A stretch of DNA of 18,386 nucleotides from JBGPLH01 sp041486365 [NCBI: Thermodesulfobacteriota bacterium] (GTDB taxonomy: Bacteria > JAUYMQ01). Both the position numbers and the translations under genes were made by a program. The stretch spans positions 1 to 18,386 of the forward strand of contig JBGPLH010000024.1 in assembly GCA_041486365.1 (NCBI GenBank). The letters run 5' to 3'. The notes below the pieces were generated by a model. The model worked only from the letters and a program-made list of their open reading frames with translations, was not told the origin of the DNA and did not search any database. Positions 1 to 6,851 of this stretch are shown here, piece by piece. Position 1 is the first letter of the stretch. Every line of letters begins with the position of its first letter.

Positions 1-1
1 G

Positions 2-244
2 TTCGCGAAGCGCCGCAAGGAAGGGGACCCGCACCAGTTCGAGGGAGTCGGCTACGATCGCGCGCCCACGCGATCCCCCATCCTTCACGGCTGCCACGCC
101 TTCGCCGACTGCCGCGTCGTCGCGGTGCACGAGGGAGGCGACCACCGGATCTACGTCGGGCGCGTCGACACGCTCGGCGTGGACGATGGCCCCTCGGAGC
201 CGCTCGTCTACCATGCGGGGCGCTACCGCCCCCTCGGCGACTGA
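2..244 (+). CDS. Flavin reductase-like protein, C-terminal fragment
   Basis: The reading frame is open from the left edge to a TGA and gives about 80 residues with no start in the window, so this is the 3' end of a gene. The visible part contains HGCHAFADCRVVAV, then GGDHRIYVGRV, then PLVYHAGRYRPL. These match the C-terminal half of the FMN-binding split-barrel flavin reductase family (DIM6/NTAB type), where the 'GDH...iGrV' strand and the 'PLvy..G.Yr' strand close the flavin pocket. Such proteins reduce flavin with NAD(P)H or serve as the reductase partner of a monooxygenase. Which role applies cannot be judged from the fragment. The gene converges on the GST-like gene that ends 29 bases further on. 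Confidence 0.72.
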   Translation, partial: FAKRRKEGDPHQFEGVGYDRAPTRSPILHGCHAFADCRVVAVHEGGDHRIYVGRVDTLGVDDGPSEPLVYHAGRYRPLGD

Positions 245-272
245 CGCGCTCCCCGTCGGGTCGCTCACCGGA

Positions 273-1031
273 TCAGGCCGCCTTCTTCCGGAACTTCCCG
301 TACATGACGTCCTTCCAGGCGAAGAAGCGCGTGTGCGCCTCCTGCATTTCGCGGACGCCCTCGTGCGCGAGATCGGGAGGGAAGCGAAGATAGCCGTGCG
401 GCGGGAGTTGGAGCAGCATCGCGGTTCCGGCCGCGGCGAAGTCGGGGAGCGTGGGCGACGCGCCCGTGAGGTAGGCGTCCCGCGCGAGCCTGCGCTCGAG
501 GAAGTCGAGCGTGCGATGGGCGGAGACGCGTGCCTCGTCCACCGTCCGCTCGTCGATCCCGTCGCGCTTCATCATCTGCTTCATCAGGATCGGGCCGAGC
601 AGGGGCAGCAGGCGCTTGGTCATGGCGTCGGCGTTGTGGTCCATCGTCTTGCGAACGAAGTCCTGGTCCACCCGCATCTTCTCCCAGATGAACACTTTCC
701 GGGCCACCTCGCCCATCGCGTGATCGAGCCAGTCCTCCAGCATCAGGCACTCGGCACGGGCGTCCGGATCGGAGGGTAGGAGCGGCGGGTCCGGGTAGCG
801 CTGGTCGAGGTAGAGCGCGATCGCCGTTGAGTCGTGGACGACCCGATCGCCGTCGTTCGGATTGACGATCACGGGCACCTGGCGCTGGCCGGTGAGCCGC
901 TGGATCACTTTCTGCCCGGGGCCGTACAGGACGTCGCGTTTCTCGTAGGGGAGGTTCTTGTAGTCGAGGATGAAACGAATCTTCTCGCTGAAGTGGCTGA
1001 GCTCGAACTGGTAGAGGATCAGCGGCTGCAT
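273..1031 (-). CDS. Glutathione S-transferase-like protein (GST 1)
   Basis: This 252-residue protein has the two-domain cytosolic GST layout. The N-terminal thioredoxin-like domain (about 1-80) carries SHFSEK with candidate catalytic Ser12 or Ser15, the cis-proline strand QVPVIV (Pro53), and the gamma-glutamyl-binding DST (Asp67-Ser68). An all-helical domain follows, including a typical GST fold-stabilising stretch around LTGASPTLPDFAAAG. The usual S-P-F/Y-S loop reads S-H-F-S here, as in GST 2 (S-H-Y-N) further along. A strong GAGGAGGGG ribosome site lies just before the ATG. The gene follows the [2Fe-2S] ferredoxin gene on the same strand after 49 bases, so the two may be co-transcribed. 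The family mostly conjugates glutathione or reduces peroxides or disulfides; the substrate is unknown. Confidence 0.85.
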   Translation of the reverse strand: MQPLILYQFELSHFSEKIRFILDYKNLPYEKRDVLYGPGQKVIQRLTGQRQVPVIVNPNDGDRVVHDSTAIALYLDQRYPDPPLLPSDPDARAECLMLEDWLDHAMGEVARKVFIWEKMRVDQDFVRKTMDHNADAMTKRLLPLLGPILMKQMMKRDGIDERTVDEARVSAHRTLDFLERRLARDAYLTGASPTLPDFAAAGTAMLLQLPPHGYLRFPPDLAHEGVREMQEAHTRFFAWKDVMYGKFRKKAA

Positions 1032-1080
1032 CGGTCCCCTCCTCTCGCCGATGTTCCCCCCGATGTTCCCGCGCGGGCGC

Positions 1081-1422
1081 TCACGGATCCGACTCCGCCC
1101 GCGTGTCGATGCGCATGCGCTCCAGGGCGGGCGGCCGCGCGCCGCCGGAGACCAGGGCGTCGAAGAGGGCGTCGGCGTCCTCGGGACGCGCGAGCGTGTA
1201 CCAGGCGCCTTCGGGATAGGCGATCACGGTGACGCCCTCCGGGCGGCAGGGGCCGAGGCAATCGGTTCCCGTGGCGAGGACCTCGTCGTAGAGCCCTCTC
1301 TCCCCGATCCGGTCGAGCAGCCGCTCCAGCACCCGCGGGCCCAGGCCGCGCGCGCAGCAGGTGATCGGGCCCGGAGGCCGCTCGTTCCGGCATACGAGGA
1401 AGTGGATGCGCTTGCGCCACAT
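1081..1422 (-). CDS. Thioredoxin-like [2Fe-2S] ferredoxin
   Basis: From the ATG at 1422 the product is 113 residues. It opens with a beta strand (RIHFLVC) and carries Cys11, Cys22/Cys23, Cys55 and Cys59, the last two in GTDCLGPC. This is the cysteine spacing of thioredoxin-fold [2Fe-2S] ferredoxins, also used by the NuoE-like domain. The segment EGVTVIAYPEGAWY is typical of the stand-alone family, which carries electrons or stores an Fe-S cluster in the cytoplasm. An in-frame ATG at 1494 would add 24 residues with no ferredoxin character, and it lies inside a possible -10 element, so I chose 1422. No strong ribosome site is visible at either. The GST gene lies downstream on the same strand. 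CC in place of a single second cysteine leaves one spare thiol. Confidence 0.8.
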   Translation of the reverse strand: MWRKRIHFLVCRNERPPGPITCCARGLGPRVLERLLDRIGERGLYDEVLATGTDCLGPCRPEGVTVIAYPEGAWYTLARPEDADALFDALVSGGARPPALERMRIDTRAESDP

Positions 1423-1489
1423 GATCGACGATGCTTTCGCTGACCCATTGGGGAGGGCGGGGTTTCGGCCGAAGCCCGCGTGCGGCGGC

Positions 1490-1495
1490 ATCATA
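1490..1495 (-). promoter_or_regulatory. Possible -10 element for the ferredoxin-GST pair
   Basis: The minus strand reads TATGAT here, five of six matches to TATAAT. This would put a start site near 1483 and leave a leader of about 60 bases before the ATG at 1422. No convincing -35 box is found 16-18 bases upstream (the minus strand reads CCTCTC there), so this rests on one hexamer in a GC-rich divergent intergenic region. Confidence 0.28.
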
Positions 1496-1555
1496 TCAGA
1501 TCGCCCGGATCCGAGAGGGACGCGGCCCTCCGCTCCCGCGGGCGCCCGTGCTCAT

Positions 1556-1584
1556 TTGACGCGCCAGGCCCCTTCCCGTAAATA
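1556..1584 (+). promoter_or_regulatory. Sigma-70-type promoter for the AI-2E/MFS pair
   Basis: TTGACG (1556-1561) is followed after 17 bases by TAAATA (1579-1584). The -35 matches five of six consensus bases; the -10 is weaker. The predicted start site is near 1591, just ahead of the GGGGGGAG ribosome site for the ATG at 1610. The same TTGAC-anchored design recurs before three other transcription units in this window. Confidence 0.5.
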
Positions 1585-1609
1585 GGGGACGGACCCGGGG
1601 GGAGACGCC

Positions 1610-2701
1610 ATGACGGACGACAATCGATCGGGACAACCGGCGGGGCCGGGGATGGCGCAGGTGGCCGCGCTGATCCCGCTGGCCCTCTTCGTGTTCGCCT
1701 TCTATCTCCTCTACCGCGTTCTCGCCCCGTTCCTCGGGAGCATCGCCTGGGCGATCATCCTCGGCATGCTCTTCACCCCGCTCCACCGCCGGGTGCTCGT
1801 CTGGCTCCGGTTCCGCCGGACGACGGCCGCGCTGGTGATGACGCTCCTCGTGATCCTCGTGATCGTGATCCCGGCGACGCTCACATCGGTGGTGATCGCC
1901 CGCCAGGCGGTCAAGGGGGTCAGCGCCATCGGCGACTCCATCTCGAGGCTGGGGCAGGGCCCCGAAAGCCTGACGCACCATCCCCTCTTTCTCGCGCTCG
2001 AGGATCGGGTCGACCAGTACGTGGATCTCAAGCGGGCCGACGTGCAATCGGCCATCCTGAAGACGCTCCAGAATGTCTCGCAGCGCCTGCTCGATTTCTC
2101 GACCAACCTGCTCCGCAATGTGGCGACGCTCTTCTTCGGCCTCTTCGTGATGCTCTTCACCCTCTTCTACATCTTCAAGGACGGCGAGACGGCGACCCGG
2201 TACGTGGAGGGGATCCATCCGATGATCCGCCAGACGCATTTGTTCCGCACGCTGGAGGAGCTCACGATCACCACGTTCTACGCGGGGTTCGTCAACGCCG
2301 CCGTGCAGGGGGTCCTCGCCGGGCTCGCATACGCCGTGCTGGGCGTCCCCTCGCCGCTCTTCTGGGGCGCGATCACCGCGGTCTTGTCGTTCATCCCGTT
2401 CATGGGCGCGACGTCGATCTGGCTTCCCGTCGCCCTCTGGCTGGGCTTCTCCGGGTCCTGGCCCAAGGCGCTGGGCATGGGCCTGTGGGGCGCCCTGGTC
2501 GTGAGCATGGCCGACAACTTCATCAAGCCCGCCCTGATCAGCGGCCGGATGAACCTCCATCCCCTGCTCGTCTTCCTGGCCGTGCTCGGCGGCATCCTGT
2601 TCCTCGGGCCCCTCGGCCTCATCCTCGGCCCCTTCGTCCTAGTGCTCTGCCTCGGCTTCCTGAACAGCCTGATCGCCCAGCCGGCCTCCGGCGGAGACTG
2701 A
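1610..2701 (+). CDS. AI-2E family (PerM/UPF0118-type) membrane transporter
   Basis: The product is 363 residues, the usual size for the AI-2E transporter family. An N-terminal pair of hydrophobic helices (about 20-60, including GSIAWAIILGMLF) precedes a third long helix (ALVMTLLVILVIVIPATL). A polar periplasmic-type middle segment of about 100 residues follows, then a run of C-terminal helices with FYAGFVNAAVQGVLAGL, FIPFMGATSIWLPVAL and the family-typical DNFIKPALISGR and LLVFLAVLGGILFLGPLGLILGP. Members include exporters of autoinducer-2, Na+/H+ antiporters and proteins of unknown substrate, so the cargo cannot be named. A strong GGGGGGAG ribosome site precedes the ATG. The TGA stop is immediately followed by the GTG start of the MFS gene with no spacer, so the two are almost certainly translated from one mRNA. 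Confidence 0.9.
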   Translation: MTDDNRSGQPAGPGMAQVAALIPLALFVFAFYLLYRVLAPFLGSIAWAIILGMLFTPLHRRVLVWLRFRRTTAALVMTLLVILVIVIPATLTSVVIARQAVKGVSAIGDSISRLGQGPESLTHHPLFLALEDRVDQYVDLKRADVQSAILKTLQNVSQRLLDFSTNLLRNVATLFFGLFVMLFTLFYIFKDGETATRYVEGIHPMIRQTHLFRTLEELTITTFYAGFVNAAVQGVLAGLAYAVLGVPSPLFWGAITAVLSFIPFMGATSIWLPVALWLGFSGSWPKALGMGLWGALVVSMADNFIKPALISGRMNLHPLLVFLAVLGGILFLGPLGLILGPFVLVLCLGFLNSLIAQPASGGD

Positions 2702-3826
2702 GTGCCGCTCGCGTCATTTTACTTCTGGTACTTCTCCACCCTCGCGATCGTCGTCGCTTTCTTCAACCTCTACGCCAAGCAGCTCGGCCTGAGCGCCTTC
2801 GAGATCTCGGTCCTCGCGTCGCTCCACCCGCTCTCCCGCGTGCTGTGGCCCCACTTCTGGAGCGGCGTCGCGGATCGCACGGGACGGCGTCACCTCGTCA
2901 CGCTGGCCGCGACTCTCGGCGCGACGATCTCCTTCGGGGCGTACTTCCGGGCCGACAAGTTCTCCTCGCTGCTCCTGGCGCAGGCCGTCTTCACCTTCTT
3001 CTGGTCCACGACGCTCCCGCTCACGGAGACGACGACCCTCGAGCAGGCGTCCATCGGGAAGAGTGAGTACGGCCGGACCCGCGTCTGGGGATCGATCGGC
3101 TTCATCGCCGCGAGCTTCGGGCTCGGGCCCTTCCTCGATCGTTTCGGAATCCGCTTCAGCCTCACGGCAATCGTCGGGTGCCTCGTTCTCACGACTATCT
3201 CTGCGTTCTTCGCTCCCGCGCCGATCCGGCACTACGCCCGCGAGGAGGGCTCCATCGCCGCGTTCCTGCGCCACCCGCAGGTGCGGCTGTTCTTCCTCGT
3301 GGGGATGCTCTCGCAGCTCTCCCACGCCACGCTGTACAACTTCCTATCGATCCACCTCGCGGAGGTGGGCTACTCGAACAGGTCGATCGGGCTGCTCTGG
3401 GCCTTCGGCGTCCTGTGCGAGGTTCCGGTGATCCGCTGGTCCGGGCTCCTGCTCGCGCGGTTCCCACGCATGCGGCTGCTCACCTTCTCGCTCGTCGTCG
3501 CGGTGATCCGCTGGTCGATCTTCGCCACCACCACCGCGTTCCCGCTGTTGCTGCTCGCCCAGGCCATGCACGCGGTCACCTTCGGCGTCTTCCACGTCGC
3601 CGCCGTGACCCATACCTACTCCATCGTCCCCCCGTCGCTGCGCGCGCGGGGCCAGAGCCTCTACAGCGCCCTCTCCTTCGGCCTGGGGAACTTCGCCGGC
3701 TTCCTGATCAACGGCGCCGTCTACGACCGCGTGGGCGCATCGGCCTGCTTCGCCGGAAGCGCGGTCGTGGCGCTCGTGGCCGCGGTGCTCTCGCTCCGCC
3801 TGCGCGAGGCGGTTCCCCCTGCTTGA
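2702..3826 (+). CDS. MFS transporter, HcaT/MFS_1-like family
   Basis: The 374-residue product has about 12 hydrophobic segments. MFS motif A lies between helices 2 and 3 as GVADRTGRRH (about 55-64). The segment EYGRTRVWGSIGFIAASFG is the hallmark of the HcaT / nucleoside-symporter-like MFS branch (proteins such as the 3-phenylpropionate transporter). These proteins import small organic acids or nucleosides with protons; the substrate here is unknown. The start is a GTG directly after the TGA of the upstream AI-2E gene, with a GGCGGAG ribosome site lying inside that gene's last codons, so translation is coupled. The stop codon is embedded in the -35 box of the next gene's promoter. Confidence 0.86.
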   Translation: MPLASFYFWYFSTLAIVVAFFNLYAKQLGLSAFEISVLASLHPLSRVLWPHFWSGVADRTGRRHLVTLAATLGATISFGAYFRADKFSSLLLAQAVFTFFWSTTLPLTETTTLEQASIGKSEYGRTRVWGSIGFIAASFGLGPFLDRFGIRFSLTAIVGCLVLTTISAFFAPAPIRHYAREEGSIAAFLRHPQVRLFFLVGMLSQLSHATLYNFLSIHLAEVGYSNRSIGLLWAFGVLCEVPVIRWSGLLLARFPRMRLLTFSLVVAVIRWSIFATTTAFPLLLLAQAMHAVTFGVFHVAAVTHTYSIVPPSLRARGQSLYSALSFGLGNFAGFLINGAVYDRVGASACFAGSAVVALVAAVLSLRLREAVPPA

Positions 3827-3852
3827 CGGCGGGTCGACCGTTCCCGTTAGAT
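3823..3852 (+). promoter_or_regulatory. Promoter for the SDR-lipoprotein pair, overlapping the MFS stop codon
   Basis: TTGACG (3823-3828) is followed after 18 bases by TTAGAT (3847-3852). The TGA at 3824-3826, which ends the MFS gene, is part of the -35 box. The predicted start site near 3859 leaves a leader of about 30 bases containing the GGAGGG ribosome site. This suggests the SDR gene can be transcribed independently of the transporter pair. The -10 is a weak match. Confidence 0.45.
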
Positions 3853-3888
3853 CGGGGCCGGACGGAAACCCCCACCCTGGAGGGTTCC

Positions 3889-4707
3889 ATGAAGATCAGC
3901 GGACAGGTGGCCGTGGTCACCGGGGCGTCGAGCGGGATCGGCGCCGTGGTCTGCCGCGAGCTGGCGAAGAAGGACGCGCGTGTCGCGATGCTCGCGCGAA
4001 GACCCGAGGCCCTCGAACAGGCGCGCAAGGCCCTCGGGGATCTCGCCCGGCGGTGCAAGGTCTTCCCCTGCGACGTCGGCGACTGGAGCGAGGTGCAGGG
4101 GACGATGAAGAAGGTCGCGCGCGCGCTCGGTGATCCGTCGATCCTCGTGAACAACGCCGGGATCGCGGCCTACAGCGAGTTCGCGGCGATGTCCCCCGCG
4201 GAGATGGAACGGATGGTGCGCACGAACCTCCTCGGAGCCCTTTTCTGCGCGCGCGCCGTGCTCCCCGGAATGCGCGCCGCGAGGCGAGGCGTGATCGTGA
4301 ACACCGGCTCCATCGCGGGGCTGATCCCGGTGCCCCACATGTCGGTCTACGCCGCGACGAAATGGGCCGTGACGGGGCTCTCGGAATCGCTCAACGCGGA
4401 GCTTTCCCGCGAGGGGATCCACGTGGGCGTGGTCTGCCCCTTCATCGTCGAGACGCCGCTCGTCACCCGCGAGGAGGCCCGCGGCGGCCGATCGATCCCG
4501 CACGCCTTCACGCTCAGGCCGGAGACCGTCGCCCGCGCGGTGATCGACGTCATCACGAAGGAGCGCGACCTGATCGTGCTGCCGCGCACGCTGGGGCCCG
4601 TGGCGGCGGCGCAAATATCGACGGGCCCGATGCTGCGCTGGACGCTCCGGCGGACGGCGGCCCTGTTCAGGCCCCGGCCGCCGGCCGGGCGCAAGAAGGG
4701 GCGTTGA
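3889..4707 (+). CDS. Short-chain dehydrogenase/reductase (SDR)
   Basis: A classical SDR of 272 residues. The nucleotide-binding turn TGASSGIG is at 11-18, NNAG at 88-91, the catalytic Ser at 141 (NTGSIAG), and the YxxxK pair at Tyr154 and Lys158 (SVYAATK). After the active site, CPFIVETPL replaces the common 'PG.v.T' loop. It should carry out NAD(P)-dependent oxidation or reduction of an alcohol/carbonyl substrate in the cytoplasm. Arg/Lys at 37-38 (ARRPE), just after the second strand, suggests NADP(H) preference, which is an inference. The C-terminus is basic (RPRPPAGRKKGR), and the preceding helix may touch the membrane. The ATG with GGAGGG upstream is the clear start, although the frame is open further upstream. 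Its stop overlaps the ATG of the lipoprotein gene (TGATG). Confidence 0.92.
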   Translation: MKISGQVAVVTGASSGIGAVVCRELAKKDARVAMLARRPEALEQARKALGDLARRCKVFPCDVGDWSEVQGTMKKVARALGDPSILVNNAGIAAYSEFAAMSPAEMERMVRTNLLGALFCARAVLPGMRAARRGVIVNTGSIAGLIPVPHMSVYAATKWAVTGLSESLNAELSREGIHVGVVCPFIVETPLVTREEARGGRSIPHAFTLRPETVARAVIDVITKERDLIVLPRTLGPVAAAQISTGPMLRWTLRRTAALFRPRPPAGRKKGR

Positions 4708-5036
4708 TGCGCCGCGCCGCCCGCGTCGCCGCCGTCCTTCTGCTTCTCGCGCAGGGGCTCGGGGCGTGCAAACGGGCGCTCATCCCGGACGTTCCCGGGA
4801 TGGACGTGCGCATCGGGCACGAGTCGAAGCCCACGGGCCCCGTCGTGACCCCCGAGTCGATCTCCGGCGCAGCCTGCGGCCCCAATCTCCCGCCCTGCCC
4901 GGGGACGACCGCGTGCTTCGTGGTGCGCACCAAGCCGATCTGCACCACGGAGGACGCGGCCTGCGAGGCCGCGGGCTGTAAGGGCCGTCCCTGCGAGATT
5001 CTCGAATCCTTCCCCATGCAGGCCCTGTGCCGCTGA
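4707..5036 (+). CDS. Small cysteine-rich lipoprotein of unknown function
   Basis: This 109-residue protein starts MRRAARVAAVLLLLAQGLGAC: a basic n-region, a hydrophobic core and an L-G-A-C lipobox, so Cys21 is the expected lipidated residue. The mature part carries eight more cysteines (57, 64, 70, 79, 86, 91, 96, 108), an even number that could form four disulfides outside the cytoplasm, with segments such as CGPNLPPCPG and CEAAGCKGRPC. I do not recognise a family. Small cysteine-rich surface lipoproteins of this style are common in predatory or soil bacteria such as Myxococcota. The ATG shares its A with the TGA of the SDR gene, which indicates translational coupling. The frame is open further upstream inside the SDR gene, but only this ATG gives a signal peptide. 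Confidence 0.78.
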   Translation: MRRAARVAAVLLLLAQGLGACKRALIPDVPGMDVRIGHESKPTGPVVTPESISGAACGPNLPPCPGTTACFVVRTKPICTTEDAACEAAGCKGRPCEILESFPMQALCR

Positions 5037-5176
5037 CGCATGAAACCGGGAGGCGGGCACCCTTCCTCGCGGAGTGCTCGTCCTGCCCGGCACCGGCATG
5101 GTGATGAAAAGCGCCGACGTGAAGCGCGAGGCGCTCCTTGTCGGGCGAAACCGGTGAATCGGAATGATTCGTGGGA
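5037..5176. other. Convergent intergenic gap, no gene seen
   Basis: These 140 bases separate the lipoprotein stop from the creatininase-family stop (convergent genes). The only structure seen is a 5-bp inverted repeat GAATC-N5-GATTC at 5156-5170 and short GCGC repeats around 5110-5135. No convincing terminator with a T-tract is visible, and the short open frames here have no recognisable content. Confidence 0.5.
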
Positions 5177-5920
5177 TCAGGCGGCGGACGGGCGATCGCC
5201 CGCCGCGAACTTCCGGACATCGTCGGTCACGAGGCGCACGCAGAGATCGAAGATGCGGCCTCCGTGCTCGGCCCGCGCGAGCGAGGGATCGCTGCGCATC
5301 CGGCCGTCTGGAAAGGTCGCCCGGAAATCCGCCGCCGAGAGGGGCCATGCGTGCTCGGGCCGCTCGATAGGGAAGGGTCCCGGCGCGGGCTTCACCGCGC
5401 CGGGGACGAGGTGCATCGTCTGTGCGATCTCGCTCGGCGTGGCGTGCGACCCGTTCCGATCCCCGTAGAGCTCCCGCTCGAGCGCCTGGACCTCCGGGAT
5501 CCGCCACCAGCTCGTCAGGCGGAAACGGCATCCCTCCAGCGCGTGATGGATCTCGCTGAAAGCCGCCTCCAGCGTCCCGATGTTCCCGCCGTGCCCGTTC
5601 ACGAAGTAGAAGTGGCGGAAGCCGTGCCGGTGAAGGCTCGACACGACGTCGGAGACGACGGCGATCAGAGTGCTCGGCCGCAGCGTCACGGTCCCGGGGA
5701 ACCCCATGTGATGCGTCGCCATCCCGTAGGCGAGGATCGGCGCCACGAGCACGCCGGCCTTCTCCCCGGCCGCGCGCCCGATCCCGTCGGCGGTGAGGTG
5801 ATCCGTGCCGCACAGGCCGTTCGGGCCGTGCTGCTCGGTGCTCCCGATCGGGAGGATTACCGTGTCGCTCGTGGCGAGGTAGCGCTCGACGTCGGGCCAG
5901 GAAAGATGCGCGAGGAGCAT
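5177..5920 (-). CDS. Creatininase-family amidohydrolase
   Basis: From the ATG at 5920 the protein has 247 residues. It carries the signature LPIGSTEQHGP (22-33) with metal-ligand candidates Glu29 and His31, then GTDH with Asp40, HHMGFPGT (70-77), NGHGGN (108-113, His110) and GSHATPSE (157-164). This is the creatinine amidohydrolase fold, a di-metal cytoplasmic amidase. NGHGGN, rather than the NGHYEN of true creatininase, puts it in the broader branch that includes MftE-like peptidases and formamide hydrolases, so creatinine is probably not the substrate. A GTG two codons upstream (5926) is possible, but AAGGTG overlaps it and is ideally spaced from the ATG. It is the last gene of the hydrolase-DUF1499-DUF2203 operon, after an 84-base gap. 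Confidence 0.87.
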   Translation of the reverse strand: MLLAHLSWPDVERYLATSDTVILPIGSTEQHGPNGLCGTDHLTADGIGRAAGEKAGVLVAPILAYGMATHHMGFPGTVTLRPSTLIAVVSDVVSSLHRHGFRHFYFVNGHGGNIGTLEAAFSEIHHALEGCRFRLTSWWRIPEVQALERELYGDRNGSHATPSEIAQTMHLVPGAVKPAPGPFPIERPEHAWPLSAADFRATFPDGRMRSDPSLARAEHGGRIFDLCVRLVTDDVRKFAAGDRPSAA

Positions 5921-6004
5921 GATCACACCTTGGGGTGCCGCACGATGCGCACCGGGGAAGGGGCGGGAGGTCGCGGCGGCGAGCCGGGCGGGCGCCTGGA
6001 AAGG

Positions 6005-6355
6005 TCAGTTGATCCGCAGGCGGCCGGCGTAGCCTTCCTCGTAGCCGTGGAAATGCTCGACGTCGGTCTCGGGCCACTTCCAGCAGTAATAGCCCTCCCC
6101 GTTGTCGAAATCGACGAGGAACACGCCCTTCACCTCGCAGCCGAGCCGGCTCACCGCCTCCACCCATTCGTTGAGCCTTCCCGAGTACTCCTGCTCCAGC
6201 AGCATCCGCTTTGGATCGCCCTCCTCGAGCGACTCGATCGTCCCCGCCAGCGCCTCGAGCGATCGGGCCGCCGGCGCCGTGATCCGGCGCAGCTCGGGCA
6301 GGAGATCCCGGGCCTCCCGCAGGGTGAAGCGTTTCCGGAGCGAAAGGCTCGTCAC
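6005..6355 (-). CDS. DUF2203 family protein
   Basis: This 116-residue protein begins with FTLREARDLLPELRRI, a helical start typical of DUF2203. Its middle is a helical stretch rich in charged residues, and it ends with GCEVKGVFLVDFDNGEGYYCW followed by WPETDVEHFHGYEEGYAGR. The pattern G-x-VDF ... G-xxxCW ... E-xxxH-x-x-x-GxxGR is the conserved core of DUF2203, whose function is unknown. The CW and FHG residues suggest a compact fold with a possible ligand or metal site, but no reaction can be assigned. The gene starts 10 bases after the DUF1499 stop on the same strand, so they share an mRNA. No signal peptide is seen. Confidence 0.78.
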   Translation of the reverse strand: MTSLSLRKRFTLREARDLLPELRRITAPAARSLEALAGTIESLEEGDPKRMLLEQEYSGRLNEWVEAVSRLGCEVKGVFLVDFDNGEGYYCWKWPETDVEHFHGYEEGYAGRLRIN

Positions 6356-6365
6356 GACCGGTTCC

Positions 6366-6851
6366 TCACATCCCGCCCTTCGCGTCGATCGCCCGATCGA
6401 GAGCCTCGAGGTAGGCCGCCACGCGCCGGGCGTTCGTGCCGAAATCGCCTAGGCCCACGCGGGAGCGGCTCTCCACGTTGACCACGCTGCCTCCGCGCTC
6501 GCCCGCCGTCACCCAGACCGTCACGTCGTCCACGAAGCGCATGAACCTGGTGCGCGCCTCCGCCGTGATGAAGCCCTTCGCCGCATCCGCGTGGACGATC
6601 TTCCACCGCGGCCGGCTCGCGGCCACCTCGCGCGCGGTCGCGAAGGCCGCGGCCTGATCCGCGGCGTAGGTGCGCGTGCGCAGGGCCGGGCTCGCGTCCG
6701 GCGTGGAGCGCACCCAGTTCGTGTAGAACCCCTTCAGGATGTTCGTCGACATGCCCCTGTCCGCCCGCGCGGCGCCGGGAGCGCCAAGAAGCAGCGCCAG
6801 TCCCAGTCCCCACGCCCATGGATGAACGGCCCACTTTCCCCCGCGGCTCAC
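6366..6851 (-). CDS. DUF1499 family protein with Sec signal peptide
   Basis: I place the start at a GTG at 6851, giving 161 residues. This start overlaps the upstream hydrolase stop by four bases (GTGA), has GGGAGGG about ten bases upstream, and yields a clean signal peptide: MSRGGKWAVHPW, a hydrophobic core WGLGLALLLGAPGA, and cleavage after ARA (Ala30). The mature domain matches DUF1499: PALRTRTYAADQ, then RWKIVHADAAKGFITAEARTR, FVDDVTVWV, and VESRSRVGLGDFGTNARRV. These residues form the strand-helix pattern of this small periplasmic or surface family of unknown function. An ATG at 6752 would give a 128-residue form without the export signal and is less likely. It sits in a tight operon between the hydrolase and DUF2203 genes. 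Confidence 0.8.
   Translation of the reverse strand: MSRGGKWAVHPWAWGLGLALLLGAPGAARADRGMSTNILKGFYTNWVRSTPDASPALRTRTYAADQAAAFATAREVAASRPRWKIVHADAAKGFITAEARTRFMRFVDDVTVWVTAGERGGSVVNVESRSRVGLGDFGTNARRVAAYLEALDRAIDAKGGM

Noticed and set aside
1496-2560. A minus-strand frame opposite the AI-2E gene with many Glu/Asp/Arg/His
   Set aside because: It is the typical antisense translation of a hydrophobic membrane protein; the plus-strand helices are convincing.
3178-3888. An upstream in-frame extension of the SDR inside the MFS gene
   Set aside because: The extension overlaps the MFS gene, is Arg/Pro-rich, and the ATG at 3889 has a strong ribosome site and begins the canonical SDR fold.
5074-5157. 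A short plus-strand frame (LVLPGTGMVMKSADVKRE...) in the convergent gap
   Set aside because: It has under 40 codons, no ribosome site and no recognisable motif.
5156-5170. GAATC-N5-GATTC inverted repeat as a terminator for the convergent genes
   Set aside because: A 5-bp AT-rich stem with no T-tract on either side is too weak to call a terminator.
4347-6167. A long minus-strand open frame crossing the SDR, lipoprotein and creatininase genes
   Set aside because: It spans several well-supported genes on both strands and its translation is Arg/Ala/Gly-rich without domains.
5171-6481. A plus-strand frame of over 400 codons opposite the creatininase and DUF2203 genes
   Set aside because: It is a shadow of genes with conserved motifs on the other strand, with no signal or domain of its own.
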